Part shown: positions 24,403 through 33,424 of the stretch, piece by piece | Layout: each line of letters opens with the position of its first letter | How positions within the stretch are numbered: the stretch's first letter is position 1 | Source: Paenalicyclobacillus cellulosilyticus | Lineage (GTDB): Bacteria > Bacillota > Bacilli > Alicyclobacillales > Alicyclobacillaceae | NCBI RefSeq assembly: GCF_014647315.1 | Contig: NZ_BMOY01000022.1 | Location: 1-50,475 of the forward strand | Direction of reading: 5' to 3' | DNA length: 50,475 bases | Translations under genes and position numbers: made by a program | The notes under the pieces: model-generated | The model's input: the letters and a program-made list of their open reading frames with translations, nothing else | The model's database searches: none | What the model was told of the DNA's origin: nothing

Positions 24403-25536
24403 TCACCGCCGTGTCGTCGCCAGGACTTGTTCGTAAACGTCCAGGTATTCTTCCACCTTTTGATCGATGCGAAAGTGTGTCTCGGCGCGTTGGCGCGCCG
24501 CCGCCGCCATTCGTGCATACAGGTGGTCGTCGGTCAACAGGCGAACCGCATAGGCTGCCATCTGCGCCACGTCGCCCACGTCCGCCAAATAGCCTGTCTC
24601 CCCGTGCACCACCACCTCCGGGATGCCGCCCGCGGTCGAACCGATGACCGGCACACCGGACGCCATCGACTCGAGCGCCACAAGCCCGAAGCTCTCTTTT
24701 TCCGACGGCAGGAGGAACAGGTCGGCCAACGCGAAGATGGCCGCCACCTCGTCCTGCTTCCCCAAAAAGCGCACGCGGTCGTACAATCCAAGTTGGCGCG
24801 CCAACTCCCTCGCCGCGGGCAGGTCGGGCCCTTCTCCGACCAGGAGCAGCCGGCTCGGCACCTGCCGCGAGACGAGGTCGAAGATGCGGATGACGTCCGA
24901 AATCCGCTTGATGGCCCGAAAGTTGGACACGTGCAACAACAGTTTTTCCTCCGGCGACGCAAAACAGGCGCGCGTCGTCGGATCGCGCTGCGGCCGGAAC
25001 ACCTCGGTGTCCACGAAGTTGTAGATGCACCGGATGGGTTTGTCGGTTTGAAACAGCTCGCGCGTCTGCGCCGCGAGGCTGCGGCTGACTGCGGTCACCG
25101 CGTCGCTCTGCTCGATGCCCAACTTGATGATGGCATGCAATCCGCGGTCCTGAGCCAACACCGTGATGTCGGTGCCGTGCAGGGTCGTGACCACCGGCAG
25201 CGCTCGCTCCGGGCCGAGGATCTGCTTGGCGAGCAACGCGCACACCGCGAACGGCAAAGCGTAATGCACGTGCAGGATGTCCAGTTGGTACTGGAGCGCC
25301 ACGTCCGCCATGCGCGCGGCCAAAGCGAAATCGTGAGGCGGGGTGCGCAACACAGGGTAGGTCGTGGTCTGCACGTCGTGGATGAAGATGTTGTGGTGGA
25401 ACTCGCCGAGGCGAAACGGGACGTCGCTGACGATGAAGTGCACTTGGTGGCCACGGCGAGCCAAGGCTTTGCCAAGCTCCGTGGCGACTGCCCCCGAGCC
25501 GCCGACAGTCGGGTAGCAGCTGATGCCGATTCTCAT
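24403..25536 (-). CDS. bshA: N-acetyl-alpha-D-glucosaminyl L-malate synthase (bacillithiol)
   Basis: A protein of 377 residues; ATG 25536 follows AGGAGT. GT4 glycosyltransferase: MRIGISCYPTVGGSGAVATELG (donor/acceptor loop), HHNIFIHDVQTTTYPVLRTPPHDFALAARM, HVHYALPFAVCALLAKQIL, VTTLHGTDITVLAQD, KRISDVI, and the C-terminal EKESFGLVALESMASGVPVIGS (EX7E nucleotide-sugar site). It makes GlcNAc-malate, the first bacillithiol intermediate. In Bacillus, bshB1 separates mgsA and bshA; here the two genes are adjacent with a 25-nt gap and no deacetylase gene. Confidence 0.95.
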   Translation of the reverse strand: MRIGISCYPTVGGSGAVATELGKALARRGHQVHFIVSDVPFRLGEFHHNIFIHDVQTTTYPVLRTPPHDFALAARMADVALQYQLDILHVHYALPFAVCALLAKQILGPERALPVVTTLHGTDITVLAQDRGLHAIIKLGIEQSDAVTAVSRSLAAQTRELFQTDKPIRCIYNFVDTEVFRPQRDPTTRACFASPEEKLLLHVSNFRAIKRISDVIRIFDLVSRQVPSRLLLVGEGPDLPAARELARQLGLYDRVRFLGKQDEVAAIFALADLFLLPSEKESFGLVALESMASGVPVIGSTAGGIPEVVVHGETGYLADVGDVAQMAAYAVRLLTDDHLYARMAAAARQRAETHFRIDQKVEEYLDVYEQVLATTRR

Positions 25537-25561
25537 CTCGTGTGGACTCCTCGCTCCGGGA

Positions 25562-25975
25562 TCACGCATCGGCCGGTCTGCCGGGTACCGCCTTGCGCCA
25601 GTCCAGGTCGCCCCGTTCGAGCGCGCGCAACAAAATCTCGGCCGTGGCCAGGTTGGTGGCGACCGGGATGTTGTGCACGTCGCAGAGGCGCAACAGGGCG
25701 GTGATGTCCGGCTCGTGCGGTTGCGCGGTCAAAGGATCGCGCAGGAAGATGACCAAGTCCATCTGTTCTTCGGCGATCTTCGCCCCAATCTGCTGATCTC
25801 CACCGTACGGCCCCGACTGCACGCGGTGGACGGGCAGTCCGGTGGCATCCATGATCCGCTTGCCGGTGGTGCCGGTGGCAAACACCTTGGCTTGGCGGAA
25901 GATGTGCTGGTACGCGATGGCGAGATCGACCATGGCGTCCTTTTTGCTGTCGTGGGCGATGAGCGCGATGTTCAT
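25562..25975 (-). CDS. mgsA: Methylglyoxal synthase
   Basis: A protein of 137 residues from ATG 25975 (GAGGAGGTCGCGCGGC). It converts dihydroxyacetone phosphate to methylglyoxal and phosphate. The family signature is strong: [79 protein letters not shown] is read in overlapping blocks covering the phosphate-binding GTTG, the catalytic aspartate of GGDQQ and FLRDPL. The length is typical. It overlaps nothing and lies 14 nt after dapB; context with bacillithiol synthesis fits electrophile management. Confidence 0.96.
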   Translation of the reverse strand: MNIALIAHDSKKDAMVDLAIAYQHIFRQAKVFATGTTGKRIMDATGLPVHRVQSGPYGGDQQIGAKIAEEQMDLVIFLRDPLTAQPHEPDITALLRLCDVHNIPVATNLATAEILLRALERGDLDWRKAVPGRPADA

Positions 25976-25989
25976 GCCGCGCGACCTCC

Positions 25990-26712
25990 TCACCATAAGA
26001 GGTGTTCCAATCCGTATACGAGGGTGGACAATTCCATCACCTTGGCGCAGGCCAAGCGGATGCCGGGCATGAAGCTCGCCCGCGACAGCGAGTCGTGCCG
26101 AATGGTCAGGGTTTCTCCCGTCCCGCCGAAGATGACCTCTTGGTGCGCGACCAAACCCGGCAGGCGCACGCTGTGGATGGGCACATCGCGGCCCGTGACG
26201 TCCCGGATGAGGAGCGCGGTCCGACGCGCTGTCCCCGAAGGCGCGTCTTTCTTCCCATCGTGATGCAATTCGACGATCTCGGCCGCAGCATAGAAGCGGG
26301 CGGCCTCTTGCGCGAACCGGATCATGAGCAGGGCGCCGAGGGCGAAGTTGGGCGCCACCACGCCGCCCAATCCTCTTTCTTCACACGCCTTCTGCCAGCG
26401 CGCCACATCCTCCGCTCCGTACCCGGTCGCGCCCACCACCGGACGCACACCGAAGGAGATGGCCAAATCGACATGGCGGACGACGCTTTCGGCGTCGGTC
26501 AGGTCAAGCCAGACGTCCGGCCGTGCTTCTTCGACGGCATGCACCGGGTCGGTGAACACCCTCAACCCGTCCGGTGCGCGGCCTGGGTCTCGCACCAGTG
26601 CGCCTGCGATGTGAAAGCGGCCGTCCTCCGCCAAGGCGGCCACCGCCTCACGGCCCATCCTTCCCGCTGCCCCGGCGACGAGGACGCGGATAGAACGCTC
26701 TCCGAGCGTCAT
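25990..26712 (-). CDS. dapB: 4-hydroxy-tetrahydrodipicolinate reductase
   Basis: A protein of 240 residues from ATG 26712, behind [34 protein letters not shown] is the NAD(P) loop; [22 protein letters not shown] and [19 protein letters not shown] (the H-H-x4-K-D-x-P-S-G-T catalytic block) are diagnostic. It reduces the dihydrodipicolinate precursor in lysine, diaminopimelate and spore dipicolinate synthesis. It is a little shorter than most relatives (about 260-270). It lies 5 nt after ypjD as in the B. subtilis ypjD-dapB-mgsA order. Confidence 0.95.
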   Translation of the reverse strand: MTLGERSIRVLVAGAAGRMGREAVAALAEDGRFHIAGALVRDPGRAPDGLRVFTDPVHAVEEARPDVWLDLTDAESVVRHVDLAISFGVRPVVGATGYGAEDVARWQKACEERGLGGVVAPNFALGALLMIRFAQEAARFYAAAEIVELHHDGKKDAPSGTARRTALLIRDVTGRDVPIHSVRLPGLVAHQEVIFGGTGETLTIRHDSLSRASFMPGIRLACAKVMELSTLVYGLEHLLW

Positions 26713-26717
26713 GCCTT

Positions 26718-27077
26718 TCACTCCTTTCCCGGTGCCGGGCCGGCCGCGCCGTTTGGCTCCTTGCGCGTCCATCGGTCTTTGTCCCGCGTACGAAATTTGT
26801 CCATCACCGCCCAAAACGCTTCTTCCAAGTCGATGCCCAAACGATTGGCAAGGCAGGTGATGACGAACATCATGTCGCCGAGTTCGAGGGCGATGCTCCC
26901 CGGCGGCTCGTCAGGCTTCTTCGGCTTCTCTCCGTATGTATGGTTGACTTCGCGGGCCAATTCGCCAAGCTCTTCCGCCAGGCGCACCACCAGCGTCATG
27001 GGCGCGAAATACCCCTCGCGAAACTGGTTGATGTAGGCGTCGACTTGGCCCTGCATGTCGCGCAGCGTGATGGCCAT
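26718..27077 (-). CDS. ypjD: MazG-like nucleotide pyrophosphohydrolase (YpjD)
   Basis: A protein of 119 residues from ATG 27077. It is all helical, with the metal-binding VRLAEELGELAREVNH (ExxE) and the partner SIALELGDMMFVITCLANRLGI (ExxD) of the MazG/dUTPase-like fold. It is expected to hydrolyse non-canonical or excess NTPs. The longer frame upstream has no ribosome site. First gene of the long minus-strand run to dinG; its promoter must lie in the 143-nt gap shared with ylbJ, but no convincing box was found. Confidence 0.9.
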   Translation of the reverse strand: MAITLRDMQGQVDAYINQFREGYFAPMTLVVRLAEELGELAREVNHTYGEKPKKPDEPPGSIALELGDMMFVITCLANRLGIDLEEAFWAVMDKFRTRDKDRWTRKEPNGAAGPAPGKE

Positions 27078-27220
27078 GCCTCCCCCGCCTTCACATGGAC
27101 TTCGGCTCGTCTCCTCCATTATAGCGGATTCCAAAACATAACGGACGGGTGCGGACATATCATGTATTGTCCATGCACGGGCCAACCAGGAGACCTTCCC
27201 GGCAAAGGAGATGACAGGGT

Positions 27221-28492
27221 GTGACCCGCAAGCGCGGCCATCTGTCCACCTTTCTCTTGGGCGGCGTGGTAGTCTTGTTCACCGCGGCGCTCGTCGTGTA
27301 CCCCAAAGAGAGCTTCGAGTCCGGCCTCGCAGGGCTGAAGCTGTTCTGGCTGACGGTGTTCCCGTCCTTGATGCCGTTCTTCATCTTGTCGGAGTTGATG
27401 CTCGGCCTCGGGGTGGTGCGCGGCCTCGGCGTCATCCTCGAGCCGCTGATGCGGCCGCTGTTCAGCGTGCCGGGCATCGGCGCCTTTGCCTTGTCGATGG
27501 GCCTCGCCGCCGGCTACCCCATGGACGCCGTGATCACCGCCCGCTTCCGCGAGCAGAACCTGTGCACGCGCGTCGAAGGCGAGCGCCTGTTGGCATTCAC
27601 GAACACGGCCGATCCGCTGTTCATGTTCGGCGCGGTGGCCGTCGGGATGCTGAAGTCGCCGCAGTTGGGCGTGTTGATTGCCATCGCCCACTACGTCTCC
27701 TCCTTCTTGGTGGGGGTGTCGTTCAAGCTTTGGGGACGCCGATCCCAACCCACGGCGGACCACGCTGGTGACCAAAAGCCCTCGGGGTGGATCCTCGTGC
27801 GCGCCCTGCGCGAAGTGGTGCGCGCCCGGCGTGAGGACGGACGGACGTTCGGCAAGTTGCTGTACGACGCCGTCACCGAGTCGATGCAGACCCTGCTGAT
27901 GATCTGCGGCTTCATCGTCTTCTTCGCGGTGCTCATCGAGGTGTTGGCCGTCTCGGGCCTCAGCCACCTGTTCGGTTGGCCCATCGCGGCACTGTACCAC
28001 CTGTTCGGCATCCACAGCGACCTGGTGCAGCCGACCTTGGCCGGACTGCTCGAGATTGACGTCGGAAGCGCACAGGCCGCGAACGCAGCGAACGCACCGC
28101 TCTTGCAGCGGCTTGCGCTCATCAGCGGCATCGTCGCCTGGAGCGGCCTTTCGGTCCATGCGCAGGTCGCGAGCGTGTTGACGCAGACCGACATCCGGAT
28201 GGCTCCCTACTTTTTGGCCCGGTTCCTGCACGCCGTCCTGGCGGCCGTGCTGACCGTCGTCTTTTGGTCGTTGGGCATCGGCCGCTCCGCTGTGGCCACA
28301 GTGGCGCCGCTCTGGCCGGGGAACGCCTGGACCTCGGCCATCCGGGACCTGCCATGGTGGCAGCACTGGCTCACGTCCGCAGCATGGTTCTTCACGTCGT
28401 TCGCCGCCCTGTTCGCCATCGCCATCCTCATCGCCTTTGCACGGCGGGTCCGCGTCGTGGCGTTTCACGCCCGCCTCCGCCGTGCACCGTGA
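27221..28492 (+). CDS. ylbJ: Sporulation integral membrane protein YlbJ
   Basis: A protein of 423 residues; GTG 27221 follows AAAGGAG. It has about eight to ten hydrophobic segments and the YlbJ/nucleoside-transporter-like Gate domains: FWLTVFPSLMPFFILSELMLGLG, ALSMGLAAGYPMDAVITARF, FTNTADPLFMFGAVAVGML, ESMQTLLMICGFIVFFAVLIEVL, and a late second Gate repeat. YlbJ is needed for spore cortex formation in B. subtilis and is under SigE there. It is direct evidence that the host sporulates. A SigE-type promoter could not be confirmed by eye. Confidence 0.92.
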   Translation: MTRKRGHLSTFLLGGVVVLFTAALVVYPKESFESGLAGLKLFWLTVFPSLMPFFILSELMLGLGVVRGLGVILEPLMRPLFSVPGIGAFALSMGLAAGYPMDAVITARFREQNLCTRVEGERLLAFTNTADPLFMFGAVAVGMLKSPQLGVLIAIAHYVSSFLVGVSFKLWGRRSQPTADHAGDQKPSGWILVRALREVVRARREDGRTFGKLLYDAVTESMQTLLMICGFIVFFAVLIEVLAVSGLSHLFGWPIAALYHLFGIHSDLVQPTLAGLLEIDVGSAQAANAANAPLLQRLALISGIVAWSGLSVHAQVASVLTQTDIRMAPYFLARFLHAVLAAVLTVVFWSLGIGRSAVATVAPLWPGNAWTSAIRDLPWWQHWLTSAAWFFTSFAALFAIAILIAFARRVRVVAFHARLRRAP

Positions 28493-28550
28493 TCCCGCCC
28501 CGTCAGCCTGCGCGCTCGTCACCGACCGTTCGCATCCTCGTGAAGCAGAA

Positions 28551-28566
28551 GGGGGCCACAGCCCCC
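28551..28566. terminator. Hairpin between convergent ylbJ and uppP
   Basis: GGGGGC, a 4-nt CACA loop, and GCCCCC. Neither side has a real T run; on the minus strand the stem is followed by CTTCTGCTTC, so it may serve uppP weakly. Confidence 0.35.
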
Positions 28567-28629
28567 CTCTCCCACCGCCGTTTGACCCTCTTTGCCTCAG
28601 GCGGTGCCTTCCCTTGCTGCACCCGCTCA

Positions 28630-29451
28630 TCATCCGATAGCCCCGCTTGCAAAAAGCGGCGGAAAGTACCGGTGCCAAAGCAACTGATCCGCCAGGATCA
28701 TCCCGGCCAGGCACCAGACGTACACGGCAAACCAGCGCATCTTGCTGTGCGCGACCAACCACATGGTCGTCCGCACCGCCAGGTATCCGGAAATACACGC
28801 TGCCACCGTCCCCCACCACGCTGCGGACCATGCTTGTGCCGGCATACCCAATCCGTAGCGCAAACCATCCCAACCTTCGAACAAGGTGGCACCAAGGATG
28901 GCCGGGATGGATACCAGGAAGGAGAACCGGCCGGCGCAAGACCGATCCAACCCGCGCCACAGACCACTGGCGATGGTCAAACCGGATCGCGACAGGGCGG
29001 GCAGGATGGCGGCCCCTTGTGCGATCCCAATCCAAAGGGCATCCATGAACGTCATCGACCGCTCGTCCTTGCGGCCCGCAGGAACTCCGTCCATCCACCA
29101 CAGGATTATCCCTGTGATGACAAACTCCACCCCGATGGTCACCCCGCTGGCGAAGAGGCGGTCAAACATGTCTTCGAACCCCGCACCGATGACCGCTGCC
29201 GGAACCACGGCCGTCAAGACCAGGCGGGCTTCCCGCGACCCAGGATGCGTCAGGATGTAAACCACCTCCCGCCGCAGGACCCACACCACCGCCACCAGGG
29301 TACCCAGGTGCAACATGGTGATGAACCACAGGCTGTCTGCCTCAAGCGACCACAGCTTCTGCAACAACACCAAGTGTCCCGTGCTGCTCACGGGCAGGAA
29401 TTCTGTCATTCCTTGCACCAATCCCAGGACCACACCCTGCCATACCGTCAT
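28630..29451 (-). CDS. uppP: Undecaprenyl-diphosphatase (BacA/UppP)
   Basis: A protein of 273 residues from ATG 29451, after GAGGAGGACAGGT. Membrane enzyme that recycles the C55 lipid carrier of peptidoglycan synthesis. The active-site segment LGLVQGMTEFLPVSSTGHLVLLQ (E and the S/H residues) and the inverted-repeat segment ILPALSRSGLTIASGL are clear, with about eight helices between and after them. Divergent from the YkvI-like gene. The upstream in-frame extension (49 residues, very polar) was not used. Confidence 0.93.
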   Translation of the reverse strand: MTVWQGVVLGLVQGMTEFLPVSSTGHLVLLQKLWSLEADSLWFITMLHLGTLVAVVWVLRREVVYILTHPGSREARLVLTAVVPAAVIGAGFEDMFDRLFASGVTIGVEFVITGIILWWMDGVPAGRKDERSMTFMDALWIGIAQGAAILPALSRSGLTIASGLWRGLDRSCAGRFSFLVSIPAILGATLFEGWDGLRYGLGMPAQAWSAAWWGTVAACISGYLAVRTTMWLVAHSKMRWFAVYVWCLAGMILADQLLWHRYFPPLFASGAIG

Positions 29452-29636
29452 CTCATACCTGTCCTCCTCCTCGTCTTGGACATGTTCCCATGTATATTTC
29501 GCAGCGCGCATGGACATGAACGACCGTTTCCGTCCATACACATGCTTGGTAGAACGGCTTGCGGGTGCCAGGCCAAGCGGGTCCATCCCGCCGTGCACCG
29601 GTGCCGTACCACCCTTTTGGGGGAGGAACGTGCCTC

Positions 29637-30683
29637 ATGCGCGCTCGGCTTGCCTTTCAAGCTGCCTGTACGTACATCGGTACGGTCGTCGGCGCAGGGT
29701 TCGCATCCGGGCAAGAGGTGTATCAGTTTTTTGGACGCTATCACGCAGCCGGGTTTCTCGGCATCGCAGCCTGCACCCTGCTTCTCGGTTGGATGGGAGC
29801 ACGCCTGATGGCTTTGGGGCACCGCCTGCAGGCGTCGTCATTCCGCGCGGTCACCGCCGCAGCGTTCGGAGCGCACGGTTCCCGATGGACCGACGGGCTG
29901 ATGATGGGCATGCTGTTCGGCGTCATGGTGGCGATGGTCGCAGGTGCTGGTGAGCTGTTGCGGGAACAGCTGGCATGGCCTTACGCGCTTGGCGCCATCT
30001 TCACCATGGTCGCGGCGCTGGCGACCGTCACGGCGGGGATCTCCGGTGTGCTCGGCAGCAACGCGGTCATCGTCCCCTGCATGGCCGGGTTCGTGCTGGT
30101 GGCAGGCGTACACGCCGTACGATCCGGCCTCCCTGGCGCCGTGGCCGCATGGAATTGGCGCTTCGAGGACGCCGTTTGGGCGCTTGGGTCCGCCGTCCTG
30201 TACGCAGCATTCAACGTCGGCCTGTCGATGGGGGTGCTGATTCCGCTCGGGGCTGCATTGGAGAAGGATGAAATCCGTTTCGGGGCATGGGGCGGGGCAT
30301 GCGGGCTCGGCGTCATGCTGGCCGTCATCCTGGCCACGCTGTACGCGTACGCGCCCGCAGCCATGCAGTATCAGGTGCCGATGGGGTTTGTGGCCGCACA
30401 GCTCGGCGGCTGGATCCAGGCTGCGTTTCTCGCGGTGTTGTGGGCGGAAGTGTACTCCACCCTGGTCGGAGACCTTTATGCGTGGTTAAGCCCGTTTCCC
30501 ACCGCATCACGAGCGCGGCGCGCCGTCGTGGCGGGGACCATCCTCGCCGCGGCATTCGGCATGAGCCTGTTCGGGTTTGCCCGCGTGGTCCAGTTCGGTT
30601 ATCCGTTGTTTGGTTGGATCAGCCTCGTGCTCTTGTTCGGCCTCTTCGCCGCGCATCGCCGCATGCAGCGCACGCGCACCTGA
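29637..30683 (+). CDS. YkvI-like membrane transporter (APC-type fold)
   Basis: A protein of 348 residues, about ten membrane helices. The N-terminus FQAACTYIGTVVGAGFASGQEVYQFF has the unwound-helix glycine motif (GAGFASGQE) of the YkvI family, related to amino-acid and spore-germination transporters of the APC superfamily. GVLGSNAVIVPCMAGF and AVLYAAFNVGLSMGVLIPLG continue the family pattern. ATG 29637 follows GGGGGAGGAA by about 10 nt. The substrate is unknown. It is followed after 113 nt by a promoter and the YitT-family gene. Confidence 0.82.
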   Translation: MRARLAFQAACTYIGTVVGAGFASGQEVYQFFGRYHAAGFLGIAACTLLLGWMGARLMALGHRLQASSFRAVTAAAFGAHGSRWTDGLMMGMLFGVMVAMVAGAGELLREQLAWPYALGAIFTMVAALATVTAGISGVLGSNAVIVPCMAGFVLVAGVHAVRSGLPGAVAAWNWRFEDAVWALGSAVLYAAFNVGLSMGVLIPLGAALEKDEIRFGAWGGACGLGVMLAVILATLYAYAPAAMQYQVPMGFVAAQLGGWIQAAFLAVLWAEVYSTLVGDLYAWLSPFPTASRARRAVVAGTILAAAFGMSLFGFARVVQFGYPLFGWISLVLLFGLFAAHRRMQRTRT

Positions 30684-30733
30684 ATGCCGGCCATCCCCTC
30701 GGCATGCCCGTTGGCGCGCTGGCTTGGGCTGGT

Positions 30734-30763
30734 TTGCGGACACCGCGCCCCTTTCCGTATAAT
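30734..30763 (+). promoter_or_regulatory. Promoter of the YitT-family gene
   Basis: TTGCGG (30734-30739), an 18-nt spacer and a perfect TATAAT (30758-30763), 33 nt upstream of the GTG start at 30797. Confidence 0.6.
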
Positions 30764-30796
30764 GGCTGGGCAGAGACCAGCACAGGGGCGATCCGT

Positions 30797-31654
30797 GTGG
30801 GGGACAAGGTGTCGCAGTGGGGGATGATCCTGTTTGGCGCGTTCGTCTACGCCGTGGGCGTCAACGCGCTGCTCGTCGCCAACCACCTGACGGAAGGTGG
30901 TTTCGTCGGCCTGTCGATCCTCCTCTATTATCGTTTTGGCATCCCGGTCGGCCTCACCTTTTTTGTCATCAACCTCCCGCTCTTGTTTTACAGCTGGCGT
31001 GTGTTCGGCCGCGCGTTCATCTTGAAGACGTTCGTCGGCGTGGCCGCCGTATCCGTGTTCAGCAGCCTCACTTCCCCGCTGCGCCTTCCCATTCACGATC
31101 CGTTGCTTGCGGCGTTGTACGCCGGCGTCATCCTCGGCCTGGGTCTCGGGCTCATCTTTCGCACCGGTGCGACCACGGGCGGAGCCGACATCATCGCGCG
31201 TCTGGCACGCCATTTCCGCGGTTTGGCGATGGGCCGCACCTTGTTCGTCGTCGATGTGTGCGTCATTGGCCTCGTCGCGCTCCAGATTGGTTATGAACGC
31301 GCGATGTACTCCCTCGTCGCGCTGTTTGTGGCGAGCCGTGTCATCGACTTCGTCATCGAAGGCGCCACCAAGGGCAAGGCGTTGACCATCATCTCCGACC
31401 GGCCGGCTGAAATTGCGGACCAGATCCACCGGCAACTCGATCGCGGTACGACGATTTTGTTGGCCAAAGGCGGTTACACCGGTCGCGACCGGCAAGTGGT
31501 CTACTGCGTCGTCGCACGGGAAGAAGTCAATCGCGTGCAACACATCGTGTCCGCGGTCGACCCGCGGGCGTTCGTCGTGGTCAACGATGTCCACGAGGTG
31601 TTGGGAGAAGGCTTCACGTTCCCGCCTCCACCCAAGACACCATCCGAAACTTAG
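30797..31654 (+). CDS. ypjC: YitT family membrane protein (YpjC-like)
   Basis: A protein of 285 residues. GTG 30797 follows AGGGGCG; GTG 30809 is an alternative. Five or six membrane helices cover residues 10-180, with the family blocks GVNALLVANHLTEGGFVGLSILLYY, GLGLGLIFRTGATTGGADIIARL and VIDFVIEGATKGKALTII. The soluble C-terminal DUF2179 domain follows (ISDRPAEIADQI, GTTILLAKGGYTGRDRQVVYCVV, DPRAFVVVNDVHEVLGEGF). The function is not established. In B. subtilis ypjC lies between qcrC and ypjD; here it faces qcrC on the opposite strand. Confidence 0.92.
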   Translation: MGDKVSQWGMILFGAFVYAVGVNALLVANHLTEGGFVGLSILLYYRFGIPVGLTFFVINLPLLFYSWRVFGRAFILKTFVGVAAVSVFSSLTSPLRLPIHDPLLAALYAGVILGLGLGLIFRTGATTGGADIIARLARHFRGLAMGRTLFVVDVCVIGLVALQIGYERAMYSLVALFVASRVIDFVIEGATKGKALTIISDRPAEIADQIHRQLDRGTTILLAKGGYTGRDRQVVYCVVAREEVNRVQHIVSAVDPRAFVVVNDVHEVLGEGFTFPPPPKTPSET

Positions 31655-31675
31655 GTGGCGCGATGTGAAAACGCT

Positions 31676-31705
31676 TGTCCCCGGGTGTTGATCTTCCCGG
31701 GGACA
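31676..31705. terminator. Bidirectional terminator hairpin between ypjC and qcrC
   Basis: A perfect 10-bp stem (TGTCCCCGGG with CCCGGGGACA) around a 10-nt loop. Read on the minus strand it is followed by AGCGTTTTC, so it best serves qcrC; it also lies 21 nt past ypjC. Confidence 0.65.
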
Positions 31706-31734
31706 TCCGCGTGACAAGACAAGCGGGATGACGC

Positions 31735-32502
31735 TCAACCCTTCTGTTTGACGAGCCAGTCCACAACCTCTTGCACCTGTTGTTCACTGCTCAAGGTGCC
31801 GCGCGGCGGCATCATGCCCGCACCCTTGTCCACAAAGTCCTTGAGCTGTTTTGCGTTCCAGTAACGACCAATGGCGTAGATAGGTGGACCGAGACCGCCC
31901 TCACCCGCTTTGCCGTGGCAATTGGCGCACGTCTGTTCAAACAGTTGATACCCGGGCATGTTCGTGTCCACCAAGTGGATTTGTGATGCAGGAATCCGGG
32001 GAAGCACGGGCAGACCAGGTGTCGTCACCTGGCCGCTGGCCTGCGCCACCTCCGCCTGGTGCTGGACGGCCGCCTCGTTGGTCAGCCAGATGGTGAGGAG
32101 GGTCGCCAATACCATCGCGGCTGTCGGGATGGGGCGTTGAAACGGATGCCGCTCTTTCGACACGTCAAGCCACGGAGTGAACAGCAACAACAAGCCACCG
32201 ACCATCGGCAGGAGGAACGTCCCGAAGATCTCATAGTTGCCTGGATAGTACTTCAATATCTGGTAGAGAAACAGAAAGTACCAGTCCGGGACCGGGATGA
32301 ACGAAGTGTCATCCGGATTCGCACGCGGGCCGAGATCGACCGGATTAAACACAATCCACAACATGAACGACAGCAGGAAGACTGAGCCGACAATCCATTC
32401 CTTCAGCAGGAAGTTGGGGAAAAACGGCTCAGTTCCCGGGTGTCGCATCAGGTGATGGCGATACCTCGGCGTACCGGGAATGCGCTCGCCGCCAGCTGCC
32501 AT
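31735..32502 (-). CDS. qcrC: Menaquinol:cytochrome c reductase cytochrome b/c subunit
   Basis: A protein of 255 residues; ATG 32502 lies 12 nt after GAGGAGG. The N-terminal half is a subunit-IV-like piece with three membrane helices and the Qo-site PDWYFLFLYQILKYYP (the PEWY-equivalent PDWY). After a linker, the C-terminal half is a cytochrome c domain with FEQTCANCHGKAGEGG (CxxCH) and a distal GAGMMPPRG methionine ligand. This b/c fusion is the Bacillus-type bc complex subunit. It takes electrons from menaquinol and passes them to cytochrome c oxidase. It lies 68 nt after qcrB. Confidence 0.95.
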   Translation of the reverse strand: MAAGGERIPGTPRYRHHLMRHPGTEPFFPNFLLKEWIVGSVFLLSFMLWIVFNPVDLGPRANPDDTSFIPVPDWYFLFLYQILKYYPGNYEIFGTFLLPMVGGLLLLFTPWLDVSKERHPFQRPIPTAAMVLATLLTIWLTNEAAVQHQAEVAQASGQVTTPGLPVLPRIPASQIHLVDTNMPGYQLFEQTCANCHGKAGEGGLGPPIYAIGRYWNAKQLKDFVDKGAGMMPPRGTLSSEQQVQEVVDWLVKQKG

Positions 32503-32570
32503 GATGGTCGCCAACCTCCTCCTCTACGCTGCCTGCAAATGGCTCGCCCGCCTGGAACTCGTCCGCATCA

Positions 32571-33242
32571 TCACAGCGGACCGGCGATGTGTTGCGTGCG
32601 GATCATGATGAAATGCAATGCGAGCAACACCAAGAGCGCCGCCGGTAAGAAGAAGACGTGAATGGCGTAGAACCGGGTCAGGGTGAGCGCGCCGACCACA
32701 TGGCTGCCGAGCAGCAGGGTTTGAATATACGGCCCAATCCACGGGATGGACCCCGCGATTTGACTGCCGACCGCCGTCGCCCAATACGCCTTTTGATCCC
32801 AAGGCAACAGGTAGCCGGTGAAGCCGAGCCCGAGGACGACGAAGAAGATGAGCACGCCGACCACCCAGTTGAGCTCGCGCGGCTTTTTGTACGCCCCGGT
32901 GAAAAACACCCGCAACATGTGCAAGAACATCATGATGATGACGAGGCTCGCGCCCCAGAAGTGCATCCCGCGCACGACTTGGCCGAGCAATACTTGGTCG
33001 TCGATGTACTTGACGCTGTACCACGCATTGGTGATGTCGGGGGTGTAGTACATCGCCAGGAACATGCCCGACAGGATCTGCGTGGTGATGATGAGGAACG
33101 TGAGGCCGCCGAAGCAATACACGAATGCGGACATTTTGATGGCGGGGTTGACGTGCGCAGGGACGTCGTGGTCCGCCACGTCGCGCCAAAGCGGAGTCAC
33201 GTTCAATCGCTCGTCGATCCAGTCGTACGCCTTCTTCAACAT
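32571..33242 (-). CDS. qcrB: Menaquinol:cytochrome c reductase cytochrome b subunit
   Basis: A protein of 223 residues, cytochrome b6 type with four core helices. Heme-b histidine pairs are visible in GMHFWGASLVIIMMFLHMLR and GSHVVGALTLTRFYAIHVFF. Cys43 (in AFVYCFGG) matches the cysteine that binds the extra heme covalently in Bacillus QcrB. A putative AGGTGA ribosome site lies 9 nt upstream. In Bacillus the Rieske subunit gene qcrA precedes it; here only 182 nt separate it from ypiF, and a strong promoter occupies that gap. Confidence 0.96.
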   Translation of the reverse strand: MLKKAYDWIDERLNVTPLWRDVADHDVPAHVNPAIKMSAFVYCFGGLTFLIITTQILSGMFLAMYYTPDITNAWYSVKYIDDQVLLGQVVRGMHFWGASLVIIMMFLHMLRVFFTGAYKKPRELNWVVGVLIFFVVLGLGFTGYLLPWDQKAYWATAVGSQIAGSIPWIGPYIQTLLLGSHVVGALTLTRFYAIHVFFLPAALLVLLALHFIMIRTQHIAGPL

Positions 33243-33356
33243 CCGCTTGATTCACCTGCCTTCGTCACGACATGCGAGCGGTCATCCACGCAGAGCCGGC
33301 AGGTGTTGCCGCGAATTTTCGTTATGCATCTATGTATTCCGACTCTGCACGCTAAC

Positions 33357-33386
33357 ATCTTAGCTTTGTCCCCGCAACCGTGTCAA
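33357..33386 (-). promoter_or_regulatory. Sigma-A promoter of qcrBC
   Basis: TTGACA (33381-33386), an 18-nt spacer and TAAGAT (33357-33362) on the minus strand, about 115 nt upstream of qcrB. It shows that qcrBC is transcribed on its own rather than only from ypiF. Confidence 0.75.
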
Positions 33387-33424
33387 GCAAATCCCGTGCG
33401 AGGCAACGTTGGCGCGCCGGGATG

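Noticed and set aside
27119..29101. Long minus-strand ORF of 660 residues
   Set aside because: Antisense shadow of ylbJ and neighbouring uppP; composition is low-complexity and histidine/arginine-rich.
33243..33424. Possible qcrA remnant in the ypiF-qcrB gap
   Set aside because: No Rieske-like CxH or CxxH motif in any minus-strand frame; the gap holds a promoter.
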